Both the position numbers and the translations under genes were made by a program. Of a DNA stretch of 64,000 nucleotides, positions 7,772-17,286 are shown piece by piece (position 1 is the stretch's first letter; every line of letters begins with the position of its first letter). The stretch is from Ruania albidiflava DSM 18029. Its GTDB lineage: Bacteria; Actinomycetota; Actinomycetes; Actinomycetales; Beutenbergiaceae. The stretch is taken from assembly GCF_000421225.1 (NCBI RefSeq), contig NZ_ATWL01000004.1, forward strand, positions 235,499-299,498, read 5' to 3'. The notes under the pieces were generated by a model. It ran no database searches, had not been told where the DNA came from, and worked only from the letters and a program-made list of their open reading frames with translations.

Positions 7772-9786
7772 CCATGCTCACCCGCTGGGGCCGGGAGCTG
7801 GACCGGGACCACCCGTTGCCCGAGTACCCGCGCCCCCAGCTCGTGCGCGGCGACTGGGCGAACCTCAACGGGCGGTGGTCCTATGCCATCACTGCGTTCG
7901 CTGATGACGGCGGAGCCCGGCCTGGTCGGTCCGCCGCACCTGGCGTTGCGCCAGCGGTGGCGGATCCCACCGTGCCTCCGGCGCGCTGGGACGGGACGAT
8001 CGTAGTGCCGTTCTCCCCGGAGACGCCCCTGTCCGGGGTCGAGCGCACCGTCGGTGCGGACCAGACGCTCTGGTACCACCGCACCTTTGCACCACCCCGC
8101 CCGTTGACCGACGGGGAGCGGCTGCTGCTGCACTTCGGGGCAGCGGACCAGTCCTGCCGCGTGGCGGTGGACGGAGTGGAGGTCGGCGGGCACACCGGCG
8201 GCTACCTGCCGTTCACCCTGGACCTGACCGCCGTCGTCCGCAGCAGGGGCGCCGGATCTGGTCCGGTGGCCGGCCCGCACGAGCTGGTGGTCGCCGTCCG
8301 GGACGTCACCGACGCCGCCTGGCTGGCCCGCGGCAAGCAATCCAGGACTCGCGGGGGCATCTGGTACACCCCGCAGTCGGGCATCTGGCAGACCGTCTGG
8401 TGCGAGATCGTCCCGGCGGTGGCCATCGAAGGGCTCACCCTGACGCCTTCCCTGGACGACGGCACCGTCGAGGTCACGGTGCACTCCGAGCACGCCGCGC
8501 CCACGGACCTCGCCACGATCCGCGTCACCGCCCCCGGGAGCCCCGCAGCCTCGGTGAGCCGTGCAGCCCCGGTGACCTCCACCGTCATCCCGGTGAACAC
8601 TCCCTCCCCCGTGCTGGTGCCGGGACCGGTGCAACTCTGGACTCCGGAGCGGCCTGCCCTGTACGACGTGCAGGTCGAGCTCGGCACCGACCGGGTGGTC
8701 AGCTACGTGGGGATGCGCTCCTTCGGGCTCGACACCGACGACCGTGGCCACGCGCGCCTGCTGCTGAACGGTCGCCCCTACCTGCAGGTGGGCCTGCTGG
8801 ACCAGGGCTACTGGCCGGACGGCGGCTACACCGCACCCTCGGAGGCGGCACTGGTCTACGACATCCAGCTCGCCAAGGATCTTGGCTTCACCATGCTGCG
8901 CAAGCACATCAAGATCGAGCCGCTGCGCTGGTACCACCACTGTGACCGGCTCGGCATGCTGGTCTGGCAGGACGCCGTCAACGGTGGGGCCAGGTACCGG
9001 CCCGGGGTGATCACCACCCCGGTGGCTCCCGTGCCGCACCGGCGGGATACGAACTATGCTGCGTTCGGCCGGTCGGAGGCCGCCGGGCGCAGCCAGTTCG
9101 AGAACGAGCTGACCGCGATGATCGAGCACCTGCGCAGCGTGCCCTCGCTGGCCCTGTGGGTGCCGTTCAACGAGGGCTGGGGCCAGTTCGACGCCGCTCG
9201 GATCGCCGGGCTGGTTCGCCAGCTGGACCCGACCCGCCCGATCGACCATGCCAGCGGCTGGCACGACCAGGGTGCCGGAGACCTGCACAGCCTGCACATC
9301 TACTTCCGGCCGGTGCACCTGCCGAAGGCGCCGCGCCGCCGCTGGCCCCGCTGGGTGGACGGGCACCTGCTGCGTCGCCCTCCGGTGCGGGCCGTCGCGC
9401 TCACCGAGTACGGCGGGTACAGCCTGGCCCTGGCCGGGCACACCTGGGGTGAGCGGACCTTCGGCTACCGGCACCTGCGCACCGCGCGCGAGCTCACCGA
9501 GGCGCTGCGCACCTTGCACCACAAGCAGATCGAGCCCGCGGTCCGCCGCGGTCTGGCCGCCACCGTGTACACCCAGCTGACCGACGTGGAGGACGAGGTG
9601 AACGGCCTGGTCACCTACGACCGGGACGTGGTGAAGGTGCCGGTCGCAGAACTGCGGGAGATCACCGACCGGCTGCGGGCCGTCGCTGCGGAGATGGGCA
9701 GCCACCATCAGCCACACTCGGGGCAGGCGACCGAGCGGTCACCTGAGCCGGGCGAGACCGGCAGCACACGACAAGGAGACCACTGA
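7768..9786 (+). CDS. Glycoside hydrolase family 2 protein (beta-galactosidase/glucuronidase type)
   Basis: 672 residues, no signal peptide, so cytoplasmic. The N-terminal sugar-binding jelly roll (about 15-230) is followed by an Ig-like domain and a TIM barrel. The catalytic pair is visible: the acid/base in VPFNEGWGQFD (E469) and the nucleophile in LTEYGG (E547). GGIWYTPQSGIWQTVW is the usual GH2 sandwich motif. It is shorter than LacZ (about 1000 residues) and close in size to glucuronidase or compact galactosidase/mannosidase members. ATG 7768 overlaps the MFS stop and the 3' end overlaps DUF2804, so the three are one operon. The exact sugar cannot be assigned. Confidence 0.9.
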   Translation: MTMLTRWGRELDRDHPLPEYPRPQLVRGDWANLNGRWSYAITAFADDGGARPGRSAAPGVAPAVADPTVPPARWDGTIVVPFSPETPLSGVERTVGADQTLWYHRTFAPPRPLTDGERLLLHFGAADQSCRVAVDGVEVGGHTGGYLPFTLDLTAVVRSRGAGSGPVAGPHELVVAVRDVTDAAWLARGKQSRTRGGIWYTPQSGIWQTVWCEIVPAVAIEGLTLTPSLDDGTVEVTVHSEHAAPTDLATIRVTAPGSPAASVSRAAPVTSTVIPVNTPSPVLVPGPVQLWTPERPALYDVQVELGTDRVVSYVGMRSFGLDTDDRGHARLLLNGRPYLQVGLLDQGYWPDGGYTAPSEAALVYDIQLAKDLGFTMLRKHIKIEPLRWYHHCDRLGMLVWQDAVNGGARYRPGVITTPVAPVPHRRDTNYAAFGRSEAAGRSQFENELTAMIEHLRSVPSLALWVPFNEGWGQFDAARIAGLVRQLDPTRPIDHASGWHDQGAGDLHSLHIYFRPVHLPKAPRRRWPRWVDGHLLRRPPVRAVALTEYGGYSLALAGHTWGERTFGYRHLRTARELTEALRTLHHKQIEPAVRRGLAATVYTQLTDVEDEVNGLVTYDRDVVKVPVAELREITDRLRAVAAEMGSHHQPHSGQATERSPEPGETGSTRQGDH

Positions 9787-10799
9787 TGACCGGGAGCAGC
9801 CTGTTGATGCGGGAGCGGGAGCTGACCGAGGAGGTCTCGCTCACCCTGCCCGATGGTCGGTTGAACCGCGGCGCCATCGGCTGGGCACGCCAACCGCTCG
9901 TAGACACGGCCGGCATCGGGCGTGGCCGGGGCCGGAACAAGCGCTGGGAGTACTGGGGCGTGGTCACGCCCACCCACCTGCTCGGGCTGACCGTCTCGCA
10001 CATCGACTACGCCGCCGTGCACGAGCTGTGGCTGCTGGAGCGTGCTACTGAGCGCAGCTGGGGGCAGAGTGCCACAGTGGTCCCGCCACGCGGGGTGCGG
10101 CTGCCGGCGGTGTGCGAGGGCGGGCCGGCGCGGGCATCGGCGAAGAACCTTGCGCTGGCCGTCGATGAGGTCGACGGCGGGACTCGCCTGCGTGCGAAGG
10201 CTCCGGGGGTGCGGGTGGACCTGGTGGCGGCTCGCCCGGCCGGGCACGAACGTCTTGCCGTGGTGGTGCCGTGGAGCTCCCGCCGGTTCCAGTACACGGT
10301 CAAGGACGTGGCCCGCCCGGTGACCGGCACGATCTGGCTCGACGACGTAGCCCATGAGGTGCCGGAGGGGGAGTCCTGGGCGGTGCTCGATCACGGGCGT
10401 GGCCGGTGGCCGTATGCCGTCTCCTGGAACTGGGGTGCTGGCTCCGGCATCAGCGACGGTCGAGTAGTCGGGCTGCAGGTGGGTGGCAGGTGGACCGAGG
10501 GCACCGGGTCTACCGAGAACGCGGTGCTGGTAGACGGCCGGCTGCACAAGCTGCACGGCGAGCTGGAGTGGGACTACGACCTGGCCGTCGACCGGCCGTG
10601 GCGGGTCAGCGGGCGCGGCCTGGACGCCCAGTTCGAGGCGTTCTACACCAAGCGCTCCCGGACGGAGCTCGGTGTGCTGTCCTCCCGCACCGACCAGTGC
10701 TTCGGGCACTGGTCCGGCTCGGTGCGTACCGGTGCCGGCGAGATGATCACCTTCTCCGGGCTGCTGGGCTGGGCGGAAGAGGTGCACAACCGTTGGTGA
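9786..10799 (+). CDS. DUF2804 family protein
   Basis: 337 residues. It recalls the DUF2804 family through GRLNRGAIGWARQPL near the start, RNKRWEYWGVVTP, and the central and C-terminal blocks SWNWGAGSGISDGR and DQCFGHWSGSV. The family has no established biochemical role that I know. The start ATG overlaps the GH2 stop by one base (TGATG). Co-translation with an MFS transporter and a GH2 enzyme implies a part in handling the same imported glycoside or a lipid-linked form of it. No signal peptide or membrane segment is evident. Confidence 0.8.
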   Translation: MTGSSLLMRERELTEEVSLTLPDGRLNRGAIGWARQPLVDTAGIGRGRGRNKRWEYWGVVTPTHLLGLTVSHIDYAAVHELWLLERATERSWGQSATVVPPRGVRLPAVCEGGPARASAKNLALAVDEVDGGTRLRAKAPGVRVDLVAARPAGHERLAVVVPWSSRRFQYTVKDVARPVTGTIWLDDVAHEVPEGESWAVLDHGRGRWPYAVSWNWGAGSGISDGRVVGLQVGGRWTEGTGSTENAVLVDGRLHKLHGELEWDYDLAVDRPWRVSGRGLDAQFEAFYTKRSRTELGVLSSRTDQCFGHWSGSVRTGAGEMITFSGLLGWAEEVHNRW

Positions 10800-10860
10800 C
10801 CGGTGCTGGGTGCGGACCGGTGCGGGGTGTTCCGCGGCTGCGGAGCGACGGGTGCAGGGC

Positions 10861-10866
10861 TACTGT
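10861..10866 (+). promoter_or_regulatory. -10 box for leaderless CDF transporter gene
   Basis: TACTGT ends 6 bases before GTG 10873. Confidence 0.45.
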
Positions 10867-10872
10867 GCCTAG

Positions 10873-11844
10873 GTGAGCCAGCCCCAGCCCGCGGACCCGG
10901 GAGCAGGTGCTGGCACGCCGTCGGAGCACCACCTGAGCCTGACGGTGATCCGCGCCTTCGCCGCCAACGTGCTGATCGGCGTGGCCAAGACGGTGGCCGC
11001 GGTGCTCACCGGTGCGGCGTCCATGGTTGCCGAGGCGGCGCACTCCTGGGCGGATGCCGGTAACGAGATCTTCCTGATGACCGCCGAGCGCCGTGCCGCG
11101 CGCCCGCCCGATGCTGAGCATCCGACTGGGTACGGGCGGGAGGCCTACGTCTGGTCGATGCTGGCCGCGCTCGGGCTGTTCCTGGCCGGTGCTGCGGTCT
11201 CGATCATGCACGGCATCCAGGAGCTGGTTGCACCGGAGCCGGCGTCGAACTTCGTGATCGCCTACGTGGTGTTCGCCGTCGCGTTCGTGCTCGAGGGCAT
11301 CTCCTTCGCGCAAGCGTTCCGGCAGATGCGCCGGGGCGCCCAGGAGGCCGACCGTGACCTGCTCGAGCAGGCGCTCACGACTTCCGACCCCACGCTGCGC
11401 GCCCTGTTCGCCGAGGACTTCGCCGCCGTGATCGGCATCGTGGTGGCCACCGGCGGTGTGCTGGCGCACGACCTCACCGGCTCGCCGGTGCCGGACGCGA
11501 TCGGCTCCATCCTGGTCGGGCTGCTGCTTGGCGTCGTCGCGCTCGTGCTGTTCGACCGCAACCGAGACTTCCTGGTGGGGGAGGTGCTGGACCCGGCGAA
11601 GCGGGAGCTGGTAGTCGCGGGGCTGCGCGAGCATGCCGAGATCGACCGGTTGACCATGCTGCACGTGGAGTACGTCGGACCGCGCAAGGTGCTCCTGGTG
11701 GCCCGAGTAGACCTCGTGGGAGACGCCCCCGAGCACGAGCTGGGTGAGCGGCTCCTTCGCCTCGAGCGGGAGCTGGAGAGCCGGCCCACGGTGGCGCGTG
11801 CCATCCTCAGCCCGGCCACGTCCGGTGAGGCGGAGCTCATCTGA
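10873..11844 (+). CDS. Cation diffusion facilitator (CDF) family transporter
   Basis: 323 residues starting at GTG. Residues about 20-200 have six hydrophobic helices, with the metal-site motif VAEAAHSWADAGNE in TM2 and an acidic/His segment DAEHPTGYGREAYVWSML before TM3. A cytoplasmic C-terminal domain follows (about 215-315). CDF proteins export Zn2+, Co2+, Mn2+ or Fe2+ in exchange for protons. The asparagine two positions from the TM2 Asp differs from the HxxxD layout of zinc-only members, so the metal is left open. The -10 six bases upstream suggests a separate leaderless transcript. It interrupts the glycosidase block but seems functionally unrelated. Confidence 0.88.
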   Translation: MSQPQPADPGAGAGTPSEHHLSLTVIRAFAANVLIGVAKTVAAVLTGAASMVAEAAHSWADAGNEIFLMTAERRAARPPDAEHPTGYGREAYVWSMLAALGLFLAGAAVSIMHGIQELVAPEPASNFVIAYVVFAVAFVLEGISFAQAFRQMRRGAQEADRDLLEQALTTSDPTLRALFAEDFAAVIGIVVATGGVLAHDLTGSPVPDAIGSILVGLLLGVVALVLFDRNRDFLVGEVLDPAKRELVVAGLREHAEIDRLTMLHVEYVGPRKVLLVARVDLVGDAPEHELGERLLRLERELESRPTVARAILSPATSGEAELI

Positions 11845-11920
11845 GTGCCGTCTCTCGGAGCCGCGTGCGCACGAACGGGTTCGATCAGCGCCCAGCGAAA
11901 ACCCGAACAACTGGTCGGGA

Positions 11921-11950
11921 TTGGTCTTTCCGGCGCACGCTGAATACGCT
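11921..11950 (+). promoter_or_regulatory. Promoter of leaderless GH42 gene
   Basis: TTGGTC (11921-11926) and TACGCT (11945-11950) are spaced 18 bases apart, and the -10 ends 6 bases before ATG 11957. Confidence 0.45.
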
Positions 11951-11956
11951 TTCCCC

Positions 11957-14194
11957 ATGGCCGACGACGTCACCGACCCCACCTCCGATGCACCAGCCGC
12001 ACCAGACACACCGGCACAGTCCGACGCGGAAGCCGCGGAAGCCGTGACTGACGACGACGCCGCGCCGGTGGCCGAAGGCACCGCTTCCGCGGAAGCACCG
12101 ACCGAGGCTGCTGCGGACGCGCCGACGGAACCGGCCGCTGAGGACTCGACCACCACCGCCGAAGTTCCCGCCAAGCCCGCCCCCACCAAGCCCGCCACCC
12201 CGGACTGGCCGATCGGACTGAAGGTGCTCGGCTACGGCGGCGACTACAACCCCGAGCAGTGGCCGATGGCCACCCGCCTGGAGGACATCGAGCTGATGCG
12301 CGAGGCGGGCGTGAACATCGTCAGCCTGGCGATCTTCGCCTGGGCCAGCATCGAACCTCGCGAAGGCAGGTACGAGTGGGCCTGGCTGGACAACATCATG
12401 GACCGGCTCGCCGCCGCGGGCGTCAAGGTGGCCCTGGCCACCGCCACCGCCTCCCCGCCGCCGTGGCTGACCATGAAGCACCCGGAGATCCTGCCCCGGA
12501 CCGCCGAGGGTGTGGTGCTCCACCAGGGCGGCCGGCAGTCCTATGCGCCGTCCTCCACCGTCTACCGCGACTACGCGGTGAAGATGGCCAAGGCGATGGC
12601 CGAGCGGTACGCCAAGCACCCGGCACTGGCCCTGTGGCACATCGACAACGAGGTCGGCTGTCACGTGCCGCACGACTTCTCCGAGTCGGCCGTGCGGGGC
12701 TTCCGCACCTGGCTGCGCCGCAAGTACCGCACCATCGAACGGCTGAACGAGGCTTGGGGCACCGCGTTCTGGTCCCAGCGCTACGGCGCGTTCAAGGACG
12801 TGCTGCCCCCGCTGGCCGCACCGACCTACGCCAACCCGAGCCAGCAGCTGGACTTCGCCCGGTACTCCTCGGACACCCTGCTGGAGTACTACCGCAAGCT
12901 GCGTGACGCCGTCCGCCCGATCACCCCGGACGTACCGGCCACCACCAACTTCATGGTCAGCCTGAACACCAAGTGGATGGACTACTTCCGCTGGGCGCAG
13001 GAGGTGGACGTGATCGCCACCGACCACTACACGATCGCTGCGGACCCAGAGCGGGAGATCGACCTGGCGCTGGCTGCGGACATGACCCGCGGCGTGGCGC
13101 AGGGCAAGCGCTGGATCCTGATGGAGCACTCCAGCGCCGCGGTGAACTGGCAGCCGCACAACCGGGCCAAGGGCCCCGGCGAGATGCTGCGCAACTCGTT
13201 GGCGCACGTGGCCCGCGGCGCCGATGCGGTGATGTTCTTCCAGTTCCGAGCCTCCAAGGCCGGTGCGGAGAAGTTCCACTCCGCCTTGGTGCCGCACGCC
13301 GGCCGGGACTCAGCCATCTGGCGGGAGTCGGTGCGCCTGGGCGACGTGCTCACCGCGCTCGCACCGGTGGCTGGCAGCACCGTGCGGGCCAAGGTGGCCC
13401 TGGTCTTCGACTACCAGGCCTGGTGGGCCACCGAGCTGGACTCCCACCCGAGCGAGGACGTCCGCTACGGCGACCGCATCCGGGCGCTGTACCGGGAGCT
13501 GTGGTACCGGGGTGTGGCCGTGGACGTGCTGCCCCCCACCGGCGACCTGTCCGGCTACGACCTGGTGCTGGTGCCTACGCTGTACCTGGTCACCGACGAC
13601 GGCGCGGCCAACATCGCTGCCGCTGCGGAGAACGGCGCCACGGTCGCGATCACCTACTTCTCCGGCATCGTCGACGAGAACGACCAGATCCGCCTGGGCG
13701 GCTACCCGGGCGCCTTCCGGGACCTGCTTGGCGTGCGCACCGACGAGTTCTTCCCGCTGCTGGCCACCGAACAGGTCACCCTGGACGACGGCACCCGCGC
13801 CGATGTGTGGACCGAGCGGATCGAGACGACCACGGCCGAGGTGGTGCGTACCTTCACCGACGGGCCGCTGCCCGGCGGACCGGCGATCACCCGCAACGCG
13901 GTCGGGCAGGGCGCCGCCTGGTACGTCGCCACCCGGCAGGACGAGGCCGGTACGGCGGCGCTGATGGACTCGCTGCTCGCCGAGTCCGGGGTGCAGCCCG
14001 AGGCGGACGTGCCGCGCGGGGTGGAGGCGGTGCGGCGCAGGAGCGAGGACGGCACCGGCTACCTGTTCCTGCTGAACCACACCGAGGAGCAGGCCCAGGT
14101 GCCCGCGAACGGCACCGACCTGGTCACCGGCGCTGCCGTGGACGGGTCGGTCACCCTGGCCGCGGGCGCGATCGCCGTGGTGCAGGAGCCCTGA
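11957..14194 (+). CDS. GH42 beta-galactosidase with acidic, disordered N-terminal extension
   Basis: 745 residues. Residues 1-84 are an Ala/Glu/Asp/Pro/Thr-rich tract without a signal peptide, followed by the GH42 core from about 90 (VLGYGGDYNPEQWP). The acid/base is in LWHIDNEVGCH (E232) and the nucleophile in WILMEHSSAAVNW (E390). The trimerisation domain (about 480-670) and a C-terminal beta domain follow, giving roughly the usual 690-residue core. It should hydrolyse short beta-galactosides in the cytoplasm. The start is supported by a leaderless promoter, so the extension appears genuine. It stands between the CDF gene and a convergent small membrane protein, with a 17-bp hairpin after the stop. 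Confidence 0.92.
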   Translation: MADDVTDPTSDAPAAPDTPAQSDAEAAEAVTDDDAAPVAEGTASAEAPTEAAADAPTEPAAEDSTTTAEVPAKPAPTKPATPDWPIGLKVLGYGGDYNPEQWPMATRLEDIELMREAGVNIVSLAIFAWASIEPREGRYEWAWLDNIMDRLAAAGVKVALATATASPPPWLTMKHPEILPRTAEGVVLHQGGRQSYAPSSTVYRDYAVKMAKAMAERYAKHPALALWHIDNEVGCHVPHDFSESAVRGFRTWLRRKYRTIERLNEAWGTAFWSQRYGAFKDVLPPLAAPTYANPSQQLDFARYSSDTLLEYYRKLRDAVRPITPDVPATTNFMVSLNTKWMDYFRWAQEVDVIATDHYTIAADPEREIDLALAADMTRGVAQGKRWILMEHSSAAVNWQPHNRAKGPGEMLRNSLAHVARGADAVMFFQFRASKAGAEKFHSALVPHAGRDSAIWRESVRLGDVLTALAPVAGSTVRAKVALVFDYQAWWATELDSHPSEDVRYGDRIRALYRELWYRGVAVDVLPPTGDLSGYDLVLVPTLYLVTDDGAANIAAAAENGATVAITYFSGIVDENDQIRLGGYPGAFRDLLGVRTDEFFPLLATEQVTLDDGTRADVWTERIETTTAEVVRTFTDGPLPGGPAITRNAVGQGAAWYVATRQDEAGTAALMDSLLAESGVQPEADVPRGVEAVRRRSEDGTGYLFLLNHTEEQAQVPANGTDLVTGAAVDGSVTLAAGAIAVVQEP

Positions 14195-14203
14195 GACAGA
14201 AGC

Positions 14204-14246
14204 TGCTCGTCGATCTGGTCACCCAGCGGGACCAGATCGACGAGCA
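14204..14246. terminator. 17-bp perfect hairpin between convergent genes
   Basis: TGCTCGTCGATCTGGTC (14204-14220) and its perfect complement (14230-14246) flank a 9-base loop. It begins 10 bases after the GH42 stop and ends 8 bases before the stop of the convergent DUF6458-like gene, so it can act as a shared bidirectional terminator. No T-run follows, which is usual in high-GC actinobacteria. Confidence 0.7.
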
Positions 14247-14254
14247 ACTTCGGT

Positions 14255-14491
14255 TCAGTAGCCGCGGTCGCGGGGGTCTCCGGTCTCCGGCGGCCGGTGC
14301 TGCACCGTGTTGATGTGGTGCGTGCGGGACCGCTGCGCGTTGATGACGAGCGCCAGGATGATCGCGAGCACGCCAGCGGCCATGCAGATGTAGCCGACCA
14401 CGGTCAGGTCCACCACGTCCCAGCTGTCCTTGACCGCAAAGCTGAGGATCGCCCCGACGACGATCAGGAAGATTCCACCACCGACACCCAT
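14255..14491 (-). CDS. Small two-helix membrane protein (DUF6458-like)
   Basis: 78 residues. It opens MGVGGGIFLIVVGAILSFAV, continues with DSWDVVDLTVVGYICM, and has a second helix GVLAIILALVINAQRSR. A short charged tail ends with PPETGDPRDRGY. This layout matches the small DUF6458-type proteins common in actinobacteria; their function is unknown. ATG 14491 was chosen because a purine-rich ribosome-binding site (GAGAGGA) lies upstream; the open frame begins earlier but without family similarity. Confidence 0.75.
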   Translation of the reverse strand: MGVGGGIFLIVVGAILSFAVKDSWDVVDLTVVGYICMAAGVLAIILALVINAQRSRTHHINTVQHRPPETGDPRDRGY

Positions 14492-14647
14492 CGCGACGAC
14501 CGTCCTCTCTGGCGGGCACCCTGCGGCGCCCTGGACCGCCCATCCTCGTGCCATCACGTCACCGGCGCATCCCGGGTAAGGGTGACCCGCCGTCCTGAAC
14601 ACTGCGATAACGTGAGCCAGAGCACTTCCTTGGGAGAGAGGACCCTA

Positions 14648-17257
14648 GTGCTGTCTGCGGTCGACGCTGCCCCGCGCCAGCTGCGTCTGGAGCGAGATGA
14701 CGATGCCACCTGCCTGGGTGTCGCGAACCCGATGATGAGCTGGCGGCGTCCGGCCGGAGCGGGGGCGCAGCAGGCGGTGCAGGTGCGCTGGACCGATGCC
14801 GGTGCCGGCGGCGAGCGGCGCACCTGGCGGGTGGAGACCGAGGAGTCGGTGTTCGTGCCCTGGCCGGGGGAACCGCTGCGCAGCGGGCAGCGCGGCTCTC
14901 TGCAGGTTCGTTCTGAGCACGACGGCGGAGTCTCCCCGTGGTCCGAGCCGTTGCGCGTCCATGTCGCACCCCTGGCCCCTGCCGACTGGACGGCGCAGTT
15001 CATCACACCGGCCGTCGGTGGTGGTCTGGACGACCCGGCTCCGGTGCTCACCGGCCAGCTGCTCGTCGAGCCCGGCCTGGTGCACGCCCGGCTGCTGCTC
15101 AGCGCACTGGGTACGGTGCGGATGCTGCTGAACAGCCGCCCGGTGGGCACCGATGTGCTCACCCCGGGCTGGACCAGCTACCAGCACCGGCTCCGGTTCC
15201 ACGGCTACGACGTGACCGACCTGCTCACCGTGGGCCGCAACGACCTGCACGCCACTCTCGGCAACGGCTGGTACCGGGGCGCGCTCACCTGGGACCTGCG
15301 CCGGGACCTGTACGGCGAGCACCTCGCGCTGCTCGCCCAGCTGGAGCTGAGCTACGCCGACGGGCGCACTGTGCTGCACGGCACCGACGAGACCTGGCAG
15401 GCCCGCACCGGGCCGGTGCGCAGCGACGACCTGTACGGCGGGCAGCACACCGACCTGCGCCGGCCCAGCCCGGAGGGGGCACCGCAGCCGGTGCGCACTC
15501 TGCCAGTGGACCTGACCCGGTTGGTCGCCCCGGAGGGGCCGCCGCCGCGGATCACCGAGCGCATCCCGGCCCGCAGCCTCACCCAGCGGGAGCCGGGACG
15601 CTACATCGCCGACTTCGGGCAGAACCTGGTCGGCTGGGTGCACCTGGCCGACGTGCCGGGCCCGGAGGGGCCGAGCAGCCCGGACCAAGGTGCGGGACCG
15701 GCGGAGGCGACCTCCGCCGTCGTGCGCCTGCGGCATGCCGAGGTGCTCGCCGACGGCGAGCTGTGCACCCGCCCGCTGCGCCACGCCGCCGCCACCGACA
15801 CCTACGACCTGCCGCCCGGCCGCAGCGACCTGGCGCCGACGTTCACCGTCCACGGCTTCCGATACGCCGAGGTGACGGGCGCGGGCAGCCTGCGCCCCGA
15901 GCAGGTCACCGCCGAGGTGGTCGGCTCCGACCTGCGCCGCACCGGCTGGTTCGGGTGCAGCGAACCGCTGGTGAACCAGCTGCACGAGAACATCGTCTGG
16001 TCGGCCCGCGGCAACTTCCTGGACGTGCCCACCGACTGCCCGCAGCGCGACGAGCGCCTCGGCTGGACCGGCGACATCCAGGTGTTCGCCCGCACGGCGG
16101 CGTTCCTGTTCGACACCGGCGGCTTCCTCTCCTCCTGGACGCGGGACCTGGCCGCCGACCAGCACGGCGACGGTGGCGTGCCGGTGGTGGTCCCGGACGT
16201 GCTGCGCGACGACAACACGATGGCCACCGGGTGGGCCGACGCCGCAGTGGTGGTGCCCTGGGTGCTGTACGAGCGTTACGGCGACCGGGACGCACTTGCC
16301 CGGCAGCTGCCGTCGATGCGCGCCTGGGTGAACCGGATGGCCAGCGAGCTGGACGACCGAGGGCTGTGGACCACCGGCAAGCAGTTCGGCGACTGGCTCG
16401 ACCCGACCGCCCCACCGGAGGACCCCTCTGCCGCAGCGGCCGACGTGCACGTGGTGCAGCAGGCCCACCTGGTCCGTTCGGCGGTGCTGGTGATGCACGC
16501 GCTGCGCCAGCTCGGCCAGGACACGCTCGCCGACCACTACGAGGACCTGGCGGACACCGCGCGAGCCGCGTTCCAGACGCACTACGTCAGCGACGGCGGA
16601 CTGGTCCACTCCGACTGCCCCACGGTGTACGCGCTCGCGATCCGGTTCAAGCTGCTCGCCACGGCCGAGCAGCAGGCGTTCGCCGGACGCCGGCTCGCGG
16701 AGCTGGTGCGCCAGACCGGCGGCACGGTGAGCACCGGCTTCCTCGGTACCCCGCAGGTGCTCGATGCTCTGGCCCAGACCGGGCACGCCGACCTGGCGCA
16801 GGAGATGCTGCTCACCACCGAGTGCCCGTCCTGGCTCTACCCGGTCACCATGGGGGCCACCACGATCTGGGAGCGGTGGGACTCGCTGTTGCCCGACGGC
16901 ACCGTCAACCCGGGGCAGATGACCTCGTTCAACCACTACGCCCTCGGCGCGGTGGGCGACTTCCTGCACCGCCGCATCGCCGGGCTGGCGCCCCTGGAAC
17001 CCGGCTACCGGGCGGTGGAGGTGAACCCGATCATCGACGGCCCGATCGACAGCGCCTGGGCGGTGCACGAGACACCGTACGGGAAGGTCACGGTCTCCTG
17101 GGAGCGGGACGAGGACGGTGTCACCCAGCTGGAGGTGGACATCCCGGCGGGCACCACCGCCCGGGTCTACCCGCCCTCGAACCGGTCCAGCGGCCCGAAG
17201 GGCAGGTTCCGGGGTGCAGTGACGGTACCCGCCGGCACGCACAGCTTCACCGGCTGA
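14648..17257 (+). CDS. Alpha-L-rhamnosidase, GH78
   Basis: 869 residues without a signal peptide. The N-terminal beta-sandwich domains (about 15-400) include LGNGWYRGALTWDLRRDLYG. The (alpha/alpha)6 catalytic barrel starts near 440 with the GH78 hallmark DCPQRDERLGWTGDIQVFAR (D463 onward) and continues with YPVTMGATTIWERWDSL and SFNHYALGAVGDFLHRRIAG. A C-terminal beta domain closes the protein. It releases terminal L-rhamnose from glycosides in the cytoplasm. Start GTG 14648 has GGAGAGAGGA five bases upstream; GTG 14612 is a weaker alternative. It faces away from the DUF6458-like gene and ends convergently with the PBP-linked membrane protein. Confidence 0.92.
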   Translation: MLSAVDAAPRQLRLERDDDATCLGVANPMMSWRRPAGAGAQQAVQVRWTDAGAGGERRTWRVETEESVFVPWPGEPLRSGQRGSLQVRSEHDGGVSPWSEPLRVHVAPLAPADWTAQFITPAVGGGLDDPAPVLTGQLLVEPGLVHARLLLSALGTVRMLLNSRPVGTDVLTPGWTSYQHRLRFHGYDVTDLLTVGRNDLHATLGNGWYRGALTWDLRRDLYGEHLALLAQLELSYADGRTVLHGTDETWQARTGPVRSDDLYGGQHTDLRRPSPEGAPQPVRTLPVDLTRLVAPEGPPPRITERIPARSLTQREPGRYIADFGQNLVGWVHLADVPGPEGPSSPDQGAGPAEATSAVVRLRHAEVLADGELCTRPLRHAAATDTYDLPPGRSDLAPTFTVHGFRYAEVTGAGSLRPEQVTAEVVGSDLRRTGWFGCSEPLVNQLHENIVWSARGNFLDVPTDCPQRDERLGWTGDIQVFARTAAFLFDTGGFLSSWTRDLAADQHGDGGVPVVVPDVLRDDNTMATGWADAAVVVPWVLYERYGDRDALARQLPSMRAWVNRMASELDDRGLWTTGKQFGDWLDPTAPPEDPSAAAADVHVVQQAHLVRSAVLVMHALRQLGQDTLADHYEDLADTARAAFQTHYVSDGGLVHSDCPTVYALAIRFKLLATAEQQAFAGRRLAELVRQTGGTVSTGFLGTPQVLDALAQTGHADLAQEMLLTTECPSWLYPVTMGATTIWERWDSLLPDGTVNPGQMTSFNHYALGAVGDFLHRRIAGLAPLEPGYRAVEVNPIIDGPIDSAWAVHETPYGKVTVSWERDEDGVTQLEVDIPAGTTARVYPPSNRSSGPKGRFRGAVTVPAGTHSFTG

Positions 17258-17286
17258 CCGCCCCCCCCGCCACCCGGCCCCGCAAG

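Noticed and set aside
14645..17242. 865-residue minus-strand open frame
   Set aside because: It is exactly antisense to the GH78 gene; long antisense frames are expected at this GC content. The motif-rich strand is the plus strand.
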